From Thermogemmatispora sp042408965 (lineage in GTDB: Bacteria > Chloroflexota > Ktedonobacteria > Ktedonobacterales > Ktedonobacteraceae): a stretch of 64,000 nt of DNA. Of the stretch, positions 44,343-52,220 are shown piece after piece (within the stretch, counting starts at the first letter, position 1; every line of letters begins with the position of its first letter). Where the stretch lies: assembly GCA_042408965.1 (NCBI GenBank), contig JBHOQN010000072.1:28277-92276 (forward strand), given 5' to 3'. Below the pieces are notes generated by a model, which made no database searches, had not been told where the DNA came from, and saw only the letters and a list, made by a program, of their open reading frames with translations. The position numbers and the translations under genes are program-made.

Positions 44343-45464
44343 ATGAGCAGAGAGAGATATCGATCGGGCGACCATCATGAAGACGAACCCTGGAGGGAGC
44401 GGCCACGGCGCCGTCGCTCCCGACAGCCAGAGGAGGGTTTCCATCGCGAGGGAGAGGCCGAGAGACGCCGGCGTCCAGCAGAGGATCTCTTCTTCATCGA
44501 TGAGGAAGAGGTCTCCTTTCTTGAAGAGCCAGCGCCTCCCCGGCATCCAGAACAGAGCAGGGGACGTCGGCGCACATCCTGGCTCTGGTTTCTGGGCGGC
44601 TGTGGAGTTGCCGTTCTCCTGCTGCTGATGGGGGCAGTGCTGGCCGTCTTCGTCGCTGTGCGCAACATCACCGGCACCAATCCGGTACCCATTCTGGGGC
44701 CAACCGTCACCAACTACACGCAGCAGAGCCAGCAAAGTATCGCCATCAGCAACCTCACGCAGCTCAAGATCACCAGCCAGGTAGGCGCCATCCAGATCAC
44801 CACTGACGCCAGTCTGAATGCACCGCAGCTCAGCATCACCAGGCACACCCGGGCCAGCAGCCAGGCCGAGGCCGATAGCGAGTTTCGTCGTATGAATGTG
44901 ATGGTGCAGCCAGCGCCAGAGAGCCTGAGCGTCACAGCCACACTGCCGCAGGGCAATAACCTGACCAGCACGAGCGACGCCATTGACCTGCGCTTCAGCC
45001 TGCCAGCGAGCGTGAACCAGGGCAACGCCCCCTTTCAACTCAACATCGATCTCGCGGTGGGCGCGATTGACATTCACGGCCTCAACGGCGTGCTGATCGT
45101 GAAAGACGACGCCGGCAATATCAGCGTGGAGGAGGCGGAGCTGGCTGACGGGTCCAACCTGCGCACGGCCAATGGCGTGGTGAGCTTTCAGGGCACGCTC
45201 AACACGACGCCTCTCTCTGGCGCAGCGCCGCTCTTCCAGATCCACAGCGAGGTTGGCCGGCTCAACATCGCTCTGCCGCCCTCGACCGCGGTTCGCCTCG
45301 ACGCCAATGTGAACAACGGCACGATCAGCAGCACCTTTCCGATCCAGGTCAGCACCAACGATAACTCGGCCAGCTACTACGGGCCGCTCATTCCCGGCAG
45401 CTCGCCTACGGCGATATTGCGCCTGGATGTTGGCTCAGGCAGCATCACCCTGCGCAGCGCCTGA
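44343..45464 (+). CDS. Membrane-anchored DUF4097-like protein
   Basis: 373 residues from ATG 44343 after AAGGAGCGGCC. A charged Arg/Glu-rich cytoplasmic region of about 75 residues, then one transmembrane helix (about 80-105), then an extracellular beta-rich domain (about 115-370) with DUF4097-like repeats: VGAIQITTDASL, GAIDIHGLNGVLIVKDDAGNISVEEAEL, SEVGRLNIALPP and SGSITLRS. The upstream gap has an 8-bp hairpin GCGGACGG/CCGTCCGC (44271-44298). Function unknown. Confidence 0.72.
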   Translation: MSRERYRSGDHHEDEPWRERPRRRRSRQPEEGFHREGEAERRRRPAEDLFFIDEEEVSFLEEPAPPRHPEQSRGRRRTSWLWFLGGCGVAVLLLLMGAVLAVFVAVRNITGTNPVPILGPTVTNYTQQSQQSIAISNLTQLKITSQVGAIQITTDASLNAPQLSITRHTRASSQAEADSEFRRMNVMVQPAPESLSVTATLPQGNNLTSTSDAIDLRFSLPASVNQGNAPFQLNIDLAVGAIDIHGLNGVLIVKDDAGNISVEEAELADGSNLRTANGVVSFQGTLNTTPLSGAAPLFQIHSEVGRLNIALPPSTAVRLDANVNNGTISSTFPIQVSTNDNSASYYGPLIPGSSPTAILRLDVGSGSITLRSA

Positions 45465-45641
45465 TGGAAGCGGATCTGTGTCAGAGAGAAGATTCGTGCT
45501 ATACTATCACAGCGACGATTACTGTTACGGGTAGTTCGCTATTTTAGCTCTAGAAAGGCGGGGGATGTTATCGCACAGATCTTACATGTCGACATACCTT
45601 CTCCACTGGGCCGTCTTGAAGGCATCCTCAAGCCCGAGGAG

Positions 45642-46202
45642 GTGGGGGTCAGGCCACGCCACGTCGCGCTCATCTGCCATCCGCATCCGCTCTATGGCGG
45701 GACGATGGATAACAAGGTCGTCTTCAAAGTGGCCCAGGTCCTGCAGGCGCAGCAGATACCGGCGCTGCGTTTCAATTTTCGCGGCGTAGGGCGCAGCTCC
45801 GGCAGCTACGACGAGGGACGCGGCGAGATGGACGATGTACGCTACGCGCTGGATTTTCTGAGCCATCGCTATCCCGGCATCCCGGTGATTCTGGCCGGGT
45901 TCTCCTTCGGAGCCTACGTCGGTCTGCGCGTGGGCGCCAGCGATGGACGGGTCCAGGCACTGATCGGCCTTGGCGTACCCGCACGCAGCCTCGAGGGAGA
46001 GACGCTGCAGGGCTGCAGCAAGCCCAAGCTGCTCATCCACGGCACACGTGACGAGATCGCGCCCTATGCGCTGACAGCTCACTGGTTCGAGCAATTGCCA
46101 GCGCCAAAAACAATGATTGCTGTTGAAGGGGCTGATCACTTCTTCCAGGGCCGGCTGGATGAGGTCCAGACGATTATTGCGAGCTTCGTGCAGACCCTCT
46201 GA
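45642..46202 (+). CDS. Alpha/beta hydrolase, missing a usable start codon
   Basis: 186 residues from GTG 45642, but this is not the natural start. HPHPLYGGTMDNKV, RFNFRGVGRSSGS and the elbow GFSFGAYVG (catalytic Ser) mark the family; HGTRDE and GADHFF carry Asp and His. The same frame is open upstream, and IPSPLGRLEGILKPEE (45594-45641) looks like the genuine N-terminal domain. No ATG, GTG or TTG in this frame serves as start. An ATG at 45565, right behind a GGCGGGGG site, is in the next frame; one inserted base after it would join the two. A 1-base deletion near 45567 is likely. Confidence 0.8.
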   Translation: MGVRPRHVALICHPHPLYGGTMDNKVVFKVAQVLQAQQIPALRFNFRGVGRSSGSYDEGRGEMDDVRYALDFLSHRYPGIPVILAGFSFGAYVGLRVGASDGRVQALIGLGVPARSLEGETLQGCSKPKLLIHGTRDEIAPYALTAHWFEQLPAPKTMIAVEGADHFFQGRLDEVQTIIASFVQTL

Positions 46203-46434
46203 CCCCGTGCGTGCCGTGAGCCAGCGCCGTGGACTCCCAGAGAGCGCTCCTCTGCTCTTCTCCATATGCGAGAGGGACGCCGGTGCAGTCAGGGTTGAGG
46301 CTGGCCTCTCTCCTGGCCAGGTGGCTCCTCTCTGCGGCTCTGTTTGTCTGCCCACGCCACACACGCTACAATCTCTGAAGAACGTTTTCGTAGCACGGTC
46401 CGCGTCTGTACATCTCTGAAGGGAGGCACAAGAG

Positions 46435-47094
46435 TTGACAGTTGCAGAGAGCCGCGAACGACTGATGGCACTGGCACGTGTGCTCGAGGGCGATGAGAAG
46501 CAGCGGCGCTGGCGCTGGTACCACGGCGTCCTCTTCTACGTCATCGTCCAGATTCTCACCTTCGGCCTGAGCGGCCTGGTCAACCTCGCCCGGGGGAGGA
46601 AGATCCGCAGTGTGGGCGAGCTGCTGGGCGACGTGGCCTACTTTGAAGAGCTGCGCCAGGCAGTGGTTGCTCCGCCGGCCTGGGTCTTCGGGCCGGCCTG
46701 GACGATCAACAACCTTTCCGTGATCTGGGGAACGCTGCGCGTACTGAACAGGCCGGAGGGCAGCGCAGGCCGCCGGACCTATCTCGCCCTGCAGGCCGCC
46801 TCCTGGCTGGACTACGTCATCTTCAGCGCTGCGTATTTCGGGCTGCGCTCTCCCATCAACGCGCTGGGGCTGACGCTGGCCATGCTGGGGCTGACGATTG
46901 CCAGCGGGCTGGTCGCGCTGCTGCGTCTGCGCGACAGCCTGGTGGCGCTCTCCCTGGCCACGCTCTTCGTCTGGCTGCTGATCGCCTCGACGGCGGCCAT
47001 CTTTCAGGCGCTCTGGAATCATGATGCCTTCTACGATCGGGGGCCTTTCACGGAGCCAATCGCGGCCCTGCTCAAACGACCACGCTCCGCATGA
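46435..47094 (+). CDS. TspO/MBR-related membrane protein
   Basis: 219 residues from TTG 46435, which follows GGGAGG at good distance. Five to six hydrophobic segments. The motif PPAWVFGPAWTINN (about 84-97) is the TspO first-loop signature (PPxWVFGPVW), and the C-terminal ALWNHD agrees with the end of the family. TspO binds porphyrins and cholesterol-like ligands and links to tetrapyrrole stress. Longer than the usual 150-160 by an N-terminal extension and an extra helix. Confidence 0.75.
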   Translation: MTVAESRERLMALARVLEGDEKQRRWRWYHGVLFYVIVQILTFGLSGLVNLARGRKIRSVGELLGDVAYFEELRQAVVAPPAWVFGPAWTINNLSVIWGTLRVLNRPEGSAGRRTYLALQAASWLDYVIFSAAYFGLRSPINALGLTLAMLGLTIASGLVALLRLRDSLVALSLATLFVWLLIASTAAIFQALWNHDAFYDRGPFTEPIAALLKRPRSA

Positions 47095-47173
47095 CCAGGG
47101 AGGCACCGGCTACAGGCCAGGTGCCAGCCCAGCCGTCCAGGGCAGCAGAGGGTGGCCGAGAAGGTCGCAAAGA

Positions 47174-47205
47174 ACGGTCCAGCTGCCCTCGGGCAGCCGG
47201 ACCGT
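47174..47205. terminator. Bidirectional terminator hairpin
   Basis: ACGGTCC-A-GCTGCC (47174-47187) pairs with GGCAGC-C-GGACCGT (47192-47205): 13 base pairs with one A-C mismatch, loop CTCG. Between convergent TspO-like and peptide-binding genes. Confidence 0.65.
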
Positions 47206-47259
47206 CCCAGCAAGTGGTTGCACGAGCGCCTCTGTGCTCAGGACCGGCTCCGGTCTGAG

Positions 47260-48978
47260 TCAGTGAGTCGCAATGTAGACATTGGCCCACAGTTCAGGCG
47301 GGAAGAGGCCCTCAGCATTGAACTGCATACCAACCACGTAGGGCTTGAGGAGGCGCACTGCCGTGCGTTGATCGAGCGTCAGCCAGGCCACGTCATTGAC
47401 CAGTTGCTGCTCGATCTGGTTATAGGTCTGATAGCGCGCCGTCCCGTTGGGCATGGCATCAGCCTGCTCCATCAGCCTCTGCGTGGCCTGCTGCTGGGCC
47501 GCGTCAGCGGAGCTGTTCTGACCATAGTTCGTGTTGTTATTGGGCGAGCCTTTATCGAACTGCAGCGTTGTCCAGTCCTGCGGATCAGGGTAGTCGGCGA
47601 TCCAGCCGATCGACCAGAAGCCGATGCCACGGGGGTTGTTGATGGTCGCGTTGATGTCATCAATGAGCTTGTTGAAATCGGTCGCCTGGGGCTTGATACT
47701 AATCTTCAGGACGCTCTGCCACTCCTGTGAGAGGACAGCCATCTCGTTGTCAACATCCGGCGAACCGGAGGGGTAGTAGAGAGGAATTGCCGGCAGCTGC
47801 GAGGCGCTGGACATACCCATGGCAGTCAGGGCCTGCTGCAGGAGCTGTTGGGCTTTGGCCTGATCGCCCTTGGTCGAGGTCACTCCCGCCGGTCCGGTCA
47901 GGCTGGCATTGTAGCCCGGCATGCCGGAAGGTATGATATGATAGGAAGGGAGGCGCGTGTTCTTCCAGACCGCACTCATGATCTCGTCGCGGTTGATGGC
48001 CAGTGAGAGGGCCTGGCGGAACTGGATGTTATCGAACGGCTTGACGAGGTAGTTCATACCCAGATAGTCGATCGTGAGCTGCGGGGTCTGGCTGAACTCC
48101 TTGGTTTTGGCGCGGGCCTGCGCGATGTTGGCGATGGGGATCGGTGTGATATCAGTCTGGCCAGCCTGATAGGCCTGATACGCGGTCTTCACATTCGAGT
48201 AGAACGGCATGATGATCTGGGCCAGTTGAGGCTTAGGACCATAATAGTTGGGGTTGGGCACAAAGACAATCTGCTTATTGTGCTGGTAGGACTGCACCTT
48301 GAAGGGGCCGGTCCCACCACCCTCATTGAGATGATCCGTCCAGTTCTTGCCATACCTCAGGACCAGGCTCTTCTCGACCACGTAAGAGGTAGGATAGGCC
48401 AGGGCATCCAGGAAGTAGCCTACGCTCTTGGTGATGGTGATCGAAATCGTCTGCGGATCGGGGGTCTGCAGGCTGTCGCCGATGATGGTCTTGATCTTGC
48501 CCTTGCCCAGCAGGTCCGAATCTTTGATGAGGTTCAGATAGCTGCCAGCGACAGGTGAGGCGGTGGCGGGTTTCAGAGCGCGATCGATGCTGTAGGCCAC
48601 GTCCGCCGAGGTCACTGGGGCGCCATCGCTGAACTTCAGATTGGGCTTCAGATGGAAGGTATAGGTCAGGCCATCGCTGGAGATATCCCAGGAGGTGGCC
48701 AGTTCGGGCTGGATCTCCAGCTTCTCATTGAATGAGACCAGTCCGGTAAATACCAGGTTAATGGCGGTTGAGGACGGAAGATCCGAGACCAGTGCAGGAT
48801 CAAAGGTCCCGATGTCCGAGATTCCTGCGTTGGTAAATTTGAATATCTGCTGGCTCTGCGGCGCTTTAGTCACGCCGGTGGTCGCCTGTCCTCCGCCGCC
48901 GCAGGCAACCACAAAGAGCGCCAGCACCCCTAGCATCATCAGACGAAGAGCGCCACTGGCAAGCCTGTGTCTGCTCAT
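47260..48978 (-). CDS. ABC transporter substrate-binding lipoprotein (family 5, peptide type)
   Basis: 572 residues with signal peptide and lipobox FVVACGG (lipid Cys about 26). Family 5 features: GIxxDIGTFDPALVSDLPS, LATSWDISSDGLTYTFHLKPNLKFSDG, APVTSADVAYSIDRAL, and SWDISSD-type loop. Binds oligopeptides or similar ligands outside the membrane. Permease and ATPase genes are absent, so it is an orphan here, possibly sharing a transporter encoded elsewhere. ATG has AAGGAG upstream. Confidence 0.93.
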   Translation of the reverse strand: MSRHRLASGALRLMMLGVLALFVVACGGGGQATTGVTKAPQSQQIFKFTNAGISDIGTFDPALVSDLPSSTAINLVFTGLVSFNEKLEIQPELATSWDISSDGLTYTFHLKPNLKFSDGAPVTSADVAYSIDRALKPATASPVAGSYLNLIKDSDLLGKGKIKTIIGDSLQTPDPQTISITITKSVGYFLDALAYPTSYVVEKSLVLRYGKNWTDHLNEGGGTGPFKVQSYQHNKQIVFVPNPNYYGPKPQLAQIIMPFYSNVKTAYQAYQAGQTDITPIPIANIAQARAKTKEFSQTPQLTIDYLGMNYLVKPFDNIQFRQALSLAINRDEIMSAVWKNTRLPSYHIIPSGMPGYNASLTGPAGVTSTKGDQAKAQQLLQQALTAMGMSSASQLPAIPLYYPSGSPDVDNEMAVLSQEWQSVLKISIKPQATDFNKLIDDINATINNPRGIGFWSIGWIADYPDPQDWTTLQFDKGSPNNNTNYGQNSSADAAQQQATQRLMEQADAMPNGTARYQTYNQIEQQLVNDVAWLTLDQRTAVRLLKPYVVGMQFNAEGLFPPELWANVYIATH

Positions 48979-49453
48979 GTGTTGTACTCCTTCGTGCTAA
49001 TCGGGTAGAGACAATCCAAAAAGGATAGCTAGACTAGAGTCGGAACAGATCCCGACAAGAGAAGAAGGTGCACACTTGCTGGTAAGGTCTGCTCGCACAG
49101 ACCGGGTCAACGAGAGAGCACACCGAGAGCTGGCTAACGACCCCAGCACGCCGGGATGTCAGCGGCTCTCCTCTCGTCTACCCCACTAAGAATTACGTAC
49201 CCGATTCACAAAACCTCACAGCATAAAAAGGTTCTCTGCAGCGCTCCCTCAGAGAACAGCCTCAACCTCTTCCATTCGTACTGGAGCTGCCACAGCGGGT
49301 GTCTCCAGGATTTCACTGTGCTAATGCCAACGGCCGCTACCAGAAGACTCCAGACCTACCAGCCAGGAAATACGGTGTGATAGGTATTTATACGGATCTC
49401 GATCGGGTCACCAGGGATGGGGGCAGAGCAGCCTTGCCAGGCGGCGACCGTGC
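48979..49453. other. Intergenic region with a minus-strand terminator
   Basis: 475 bases between the peptide-binding lipoprotein gene and the GH3 gene (both minus strand). A terminator for the GH3 transcript lies at 49226-49257. No RNA gene was recognised; the region upstream of the peptide-binding gene has no convincing -35/-10 pair. Confidence 0.4.
49226..49257 (-). terminator. Rho-independent terminator downstream of the GH3 gene
   Basis: On the minus strand GTTCTCTG-11-base loop-CAGAGAAC (8-bp stem, 49257-49231) is followed by CTTTTT. About 200 bases after the GH3 stop. Confidence 0.65.
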
Positions 49454-50788
49454 TCAGGAGGGCTGCAAGTTACGGCGGGGATCAGCAGGGTCGTCCAGCT
49501 CGTTGCCTCCCGGAAGCGGGGAATGCAGAGCCCTGGTGTCGCTCGGCGTGGCCAGAAGATGCAGGGCGCGCGCGTGGTTGATGATGCCATAGTGCAGCTT
49601 GAGCTGCAGGATACGATGTACGGCGTCATCGATCTGGCTCATAAGCAGATCGCCCTTCTGCACAGCCTGACGCAGGCCCGTGAGCATCGTGCGTGTCTCC
49701 GCCAGGCCGCGTGGCCCCAGGAGAAGATCCTCGCCGGCCTTGACGGCCAGCACGGCGGCCCGGGCCAGCGGATAGGTATTGCTGAGGCCGCCCATCCAGA
49801 GGGTGTCACTGATGATGACGCCATTGAAGTTGAGGCGATTGCGCAGCAGGTCGGTGACTACAGCGGGCGAGAGCGAGGCCGGCAGCTTCGGATCGAGCTG
49901 GGGATTGAGAATGTGGGTGACCATCACCATGGGAACGAGGCCTTCGCCGATGAGCGTGCGGTAGGGCACGAGATCCACCTTATTGAGCTGGTCCAGGCTG
50001 CGATTGACGTAGGGCAGAGAGAGATGGGGATCGACGGTGGCGGCGCCAAGGCCGGGGAAGTGCTTGAGGCAGCCGACGACGCCGCCGGCGGTGAGGCCCT
50101 TGAGGTAGGCCTGGCCCATGCTGGTGACGAGGGCGGGATCGGAGCCGAAGGTCCGGTCGGGCAGGCCGGGATTGTTGGGATTGGTCAGGACGTCGACAAT
50201 GGGCATAAAGTTGACGTTCAGCCCCAGCGACTTGAGGGTCTGGGCGGCACTCAGCCCCTGGTCGTAGGCATAGTACGGGTTGCCAGTGGCGCCGATGGCG
50301 GCCTCGGAGGGCCGCTCGCCGGTGATGAGGCGCAGTTCGTTGACGTAGCCCCCCTCGAAGTCGGTTGAGATGAAGAGGGGGATGTGCGCCTGCTGTTGCA
50401 TGGCCTGGTTGAGGGCGATGAGCTGATCACGCGACTGGGCGTTGCCGTTCTTGTTCTCGATGAGCACGCCGGAGACCTGGTTATCCTGGATCATCTGCTG
50501 CAGGTCGCTGTTGAGGGTGGCGCCGTAGAACTCGACGATGACCATCTGCCCCAGCTTCTGCTCGAGGGTCATATTGCGCTCAATGCCCCAGGCGAGGTCG
50601 CTCTCGCTCAGGGGAGGCACGGGCGAGGACGTTGCTGTGGCCGTGGGTGATGTGGGATGGCGTGAGGTTGTGGCAGAGGCGGTGGCGGTCGTGGGGGGCT
50701 GGCCTGGGTCGGCCGGGCCGCAGGCGCTGCACAGAATCAGGAGCATGATAAGCAGGAGAGGAAGATGCCTGGCTCGGACCCTGATCAT
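49454..50788 (-). CDS. Glycoside hydrolase family 3 lipoprotein (beta-N-acetylhexosaminidase type)
   Basis: 444 residues from ATG 50788 (GGGAGCAG upstream). Signal peptide with lipobox LCSACG, a Thr/Pro/Ser linker of about 50 residues, then a TIM barrel: MTLEQKLGQMVIVEF, GVLIENKNGNAQS, STDFEGGYVNEL, KHFPGLG with VDPH (the dyad loop of NagZ-type enzymes) and the putative nucleophile Asp in ISDTLWMGG. Likely cleaves N-acetylhexosamine from the envelope or chitin-like polymers. One domain only, as in NagZ. Confidence 0.88.
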   Translation of the reverse strand: MIRVRARHLPLLLIMLLILCSACGPADPGQPPTTATASATTSRHPTSPTATATSSPVPPLSESDLAWGIERNMTLEQKLGQMVIVEFYGATLNSDLQQMIQDNQVSGVLIENKNGNAQSRDQLIALNQAMQQQAHIPLFISTDFEGGYVNELRLITGERPSEAAIGATGNPYYAYDQGLSAAQTLKSLGLNVNFMPIVDVLTNPNNPGLPDRTFGSDPALVTSMGQAYLKGLTAGGVVGCLKHFPGLGAATVDPHLSLPYVNRSLDQLNKVDLVPYRTLIGEGLVPMVMVTHILNPQLDPKLPASLSPAVVTDLLRNRLNFNGVIISDTLWMGGLSNTYPLARAAVLAVKAGEDLLLGPRGLAETRTMLTGLRQAVQKGDLLMSQIDDAVHRILQLKLHYGIINHARALHLLATPSDTRALHSPLPGGNELDDPADPRRNLQPS

Positions 50789-50947
50789 GGTACTGCTCCC
50801 TTCGTCGGTTCGGTATGAGACGCCTGCGTTCACCTGGCGGACTCTTTTCAGGATAGAACGAATGGCGTGGGGGCATCAGGGGGTCTGGTACTTTCTGGTT
50901 ATGCACGGCTGCCCTGCACCGCGAGCAGGGGGAACGGTGAGAAGCGC

Positions 50948-50979
50948 ATGGATGGATGGATGGGTGGATGGATGGACGG
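50948..50979. repeat. Tetranucleotide repeat (ATGG)8
   Basis: Eight 4-base units of ATGG between 50948 and 50979, two of them changed (GTGG, ACGG). It lies in the divergent promoter gap between the GH3 gene (starts 50788) and the DNA methyltransferase gene (starts 51082); in-frame stop codons just before the methyltransferase ATG exclude a coding role. Confidence 0.7.
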
Positions 50980-51081
50980 ATGAGTGAGCGCGTCGGGGGG
51001 CGAAGCGCTCGGCGGCCTTCGCCCCCCAGCCCTGGCTTTAGAAGGATGACTGACAGAGAAGACTGGTAGTAAGGCTGCAAA

Positions 51082-52179
51082 ATGTCTGTTGAACGGCATG
51101 TGATCACGCAGAACGAGCCACTCGACCCTGTGACCAGCGTGGAGGGGGTAGCAATCCACCGGGCCGACGCGCTGAGCTGCTACGCCTCCTGGCCCGCGCC
51201 CACCGTCATTATCTCCGACGGAGCCTACGGACTGGGCCTCTTTCCTGGAGACCCACCCTCCCATACAGGACTGGTCGACTGGTATGCACCGCATATCGCC
51301 TCCTGGTCACGTCTGGCACTTCCACAGACCACGCTCTGGCTCTGGTGCAACGAGATTGGCTGGGCCACGCTCCACCCCCTGCTGGAGCGTCACGGCTGGC
51401 AGTACCGTGCGCTGCATATCTGGGACAAGGGCATCGCCCATATCGCCGGCAACGTCAACAGCAAGACGATCCGGCGTTTTCCCGTTGTCACGGAAGTCTG
51501 CGCACAGTACGTGCGCGACGTTCAGCTTCCGACACCCGCCGGTGAGCAGCTTCCCATTCAGGTCTGGCTGCGCCAGGAATGGCGTAGAACCGGCCTTCCT
51601 CTCTCGCGGACCAACGAGGCATGCGGCCTGAAAAATGCCGCGACGCGCAAATACTTCACCCAGGACCACCTCTGGTACTTCCCGCCGCCCGAGATGATGG
51701 AGCGGCTGGCCCGCTATGCCAACGAGCATGGACGGCCCACAGACTGGCCCTACTTCTCGCTCGACGGCCAGACGCCGCTCACGGCAGAGCAATGGGCCGT
51801 CCTGCGCCCCAGATGGCATCACCAGCACGGCGTGACCAACGTCTGGTCTGAGCCGCCTCTGCATGGAGAGGAGCGCCTCAAAGGAGATGGCGCACGCTGC
51901 GTCCACGCGAACCAGAAGCCCCTCAGCCTTTTCGAGCGCGTGATTCTAGCCAGCAGCGATCCCGGCGACGTGATCTGGGAGCCGTTCGGCGGTCTCTGCC
52001 CCGCCGCCGTGGTAGCCCTCCGCACCGGCCGACGCTGCTACAGCGCCGAGCGCGATCCCGGCTTCTACAGGCAGGCGCAGAGGCGCCTCAGACAGGAGGG
52101 GCTCCTGCTGCAGAGGCGCTCACTGTGGGATGAGGCCAAAGAGAGGCCTGCAGCGTCGAGGCGCGAAGGCCCACGCTGA
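51082..52179 (+). CDS. Solitary site-specific DNA methyltransferase
   Basis: 365 residues. Catalytic motif IV appears at the N-terminal end as SDGAYGLG (residues 45-52) rather than DPPY, and the SAM-binding motif I near the C-terminal end as WEPFGGLCPAAV (about 303-314), so motifs run in the order IV to I. Between them lie HIWDKGIAHIAGNVNSKT, NEACGLKNAATRKYF and LDGQTPLTAEQW. ANQKPLSLFERVI is the motif X-like segment. No endonuclease or specificity gene is adjacent. The ribosome site is poor and a tetranucleotide repeat lies 100 bases upstream. Confidence 0.85.
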   Translation: MSVERHVITQNEPLDPVTSVEGVAIHRADALSCYASWPAPTVIISDGAYGLGLFPGDPPSHTGLVDWYAPHIASWSRLALPQTTLWLWCNEIGWATLHPLLERHGWQYRALHIWDKGIAHIAGNVNSKTIRRFPVVTEVCAQYVRDVQLPTPAGEQLPIQVWLRQEWRRTGLPLSRTNEACGLKNAATRKYFTQDHLWYFPPPEMMERLARYANEHGRPTDWPYFSLDGQTPLTAEQWAVLRPRWHHQHGVTNVWSEPPLHGEERLKGDGARCVHANQKPLSLFERVILASSDPGDVIWEPFGGLCPAAVVALRTGRRCYSAERDPGFYRQAQRRLRQEGLLLQRRSLWDEAKERPAASRREGPR

Positions 52180-52220
52180 GTTCGCCACTGCGCCTGGCGC
52201 GGCGGCGGCCAGCGCACCGC

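Noticed and set aside
45565..45789. Small ORF of 74 codons starting at ATG 45565
   Set aside because: Good ribosome site, but product is Arg/Ser-rich and off-frame with the hydrolase; more likely the displaced start of that gene.
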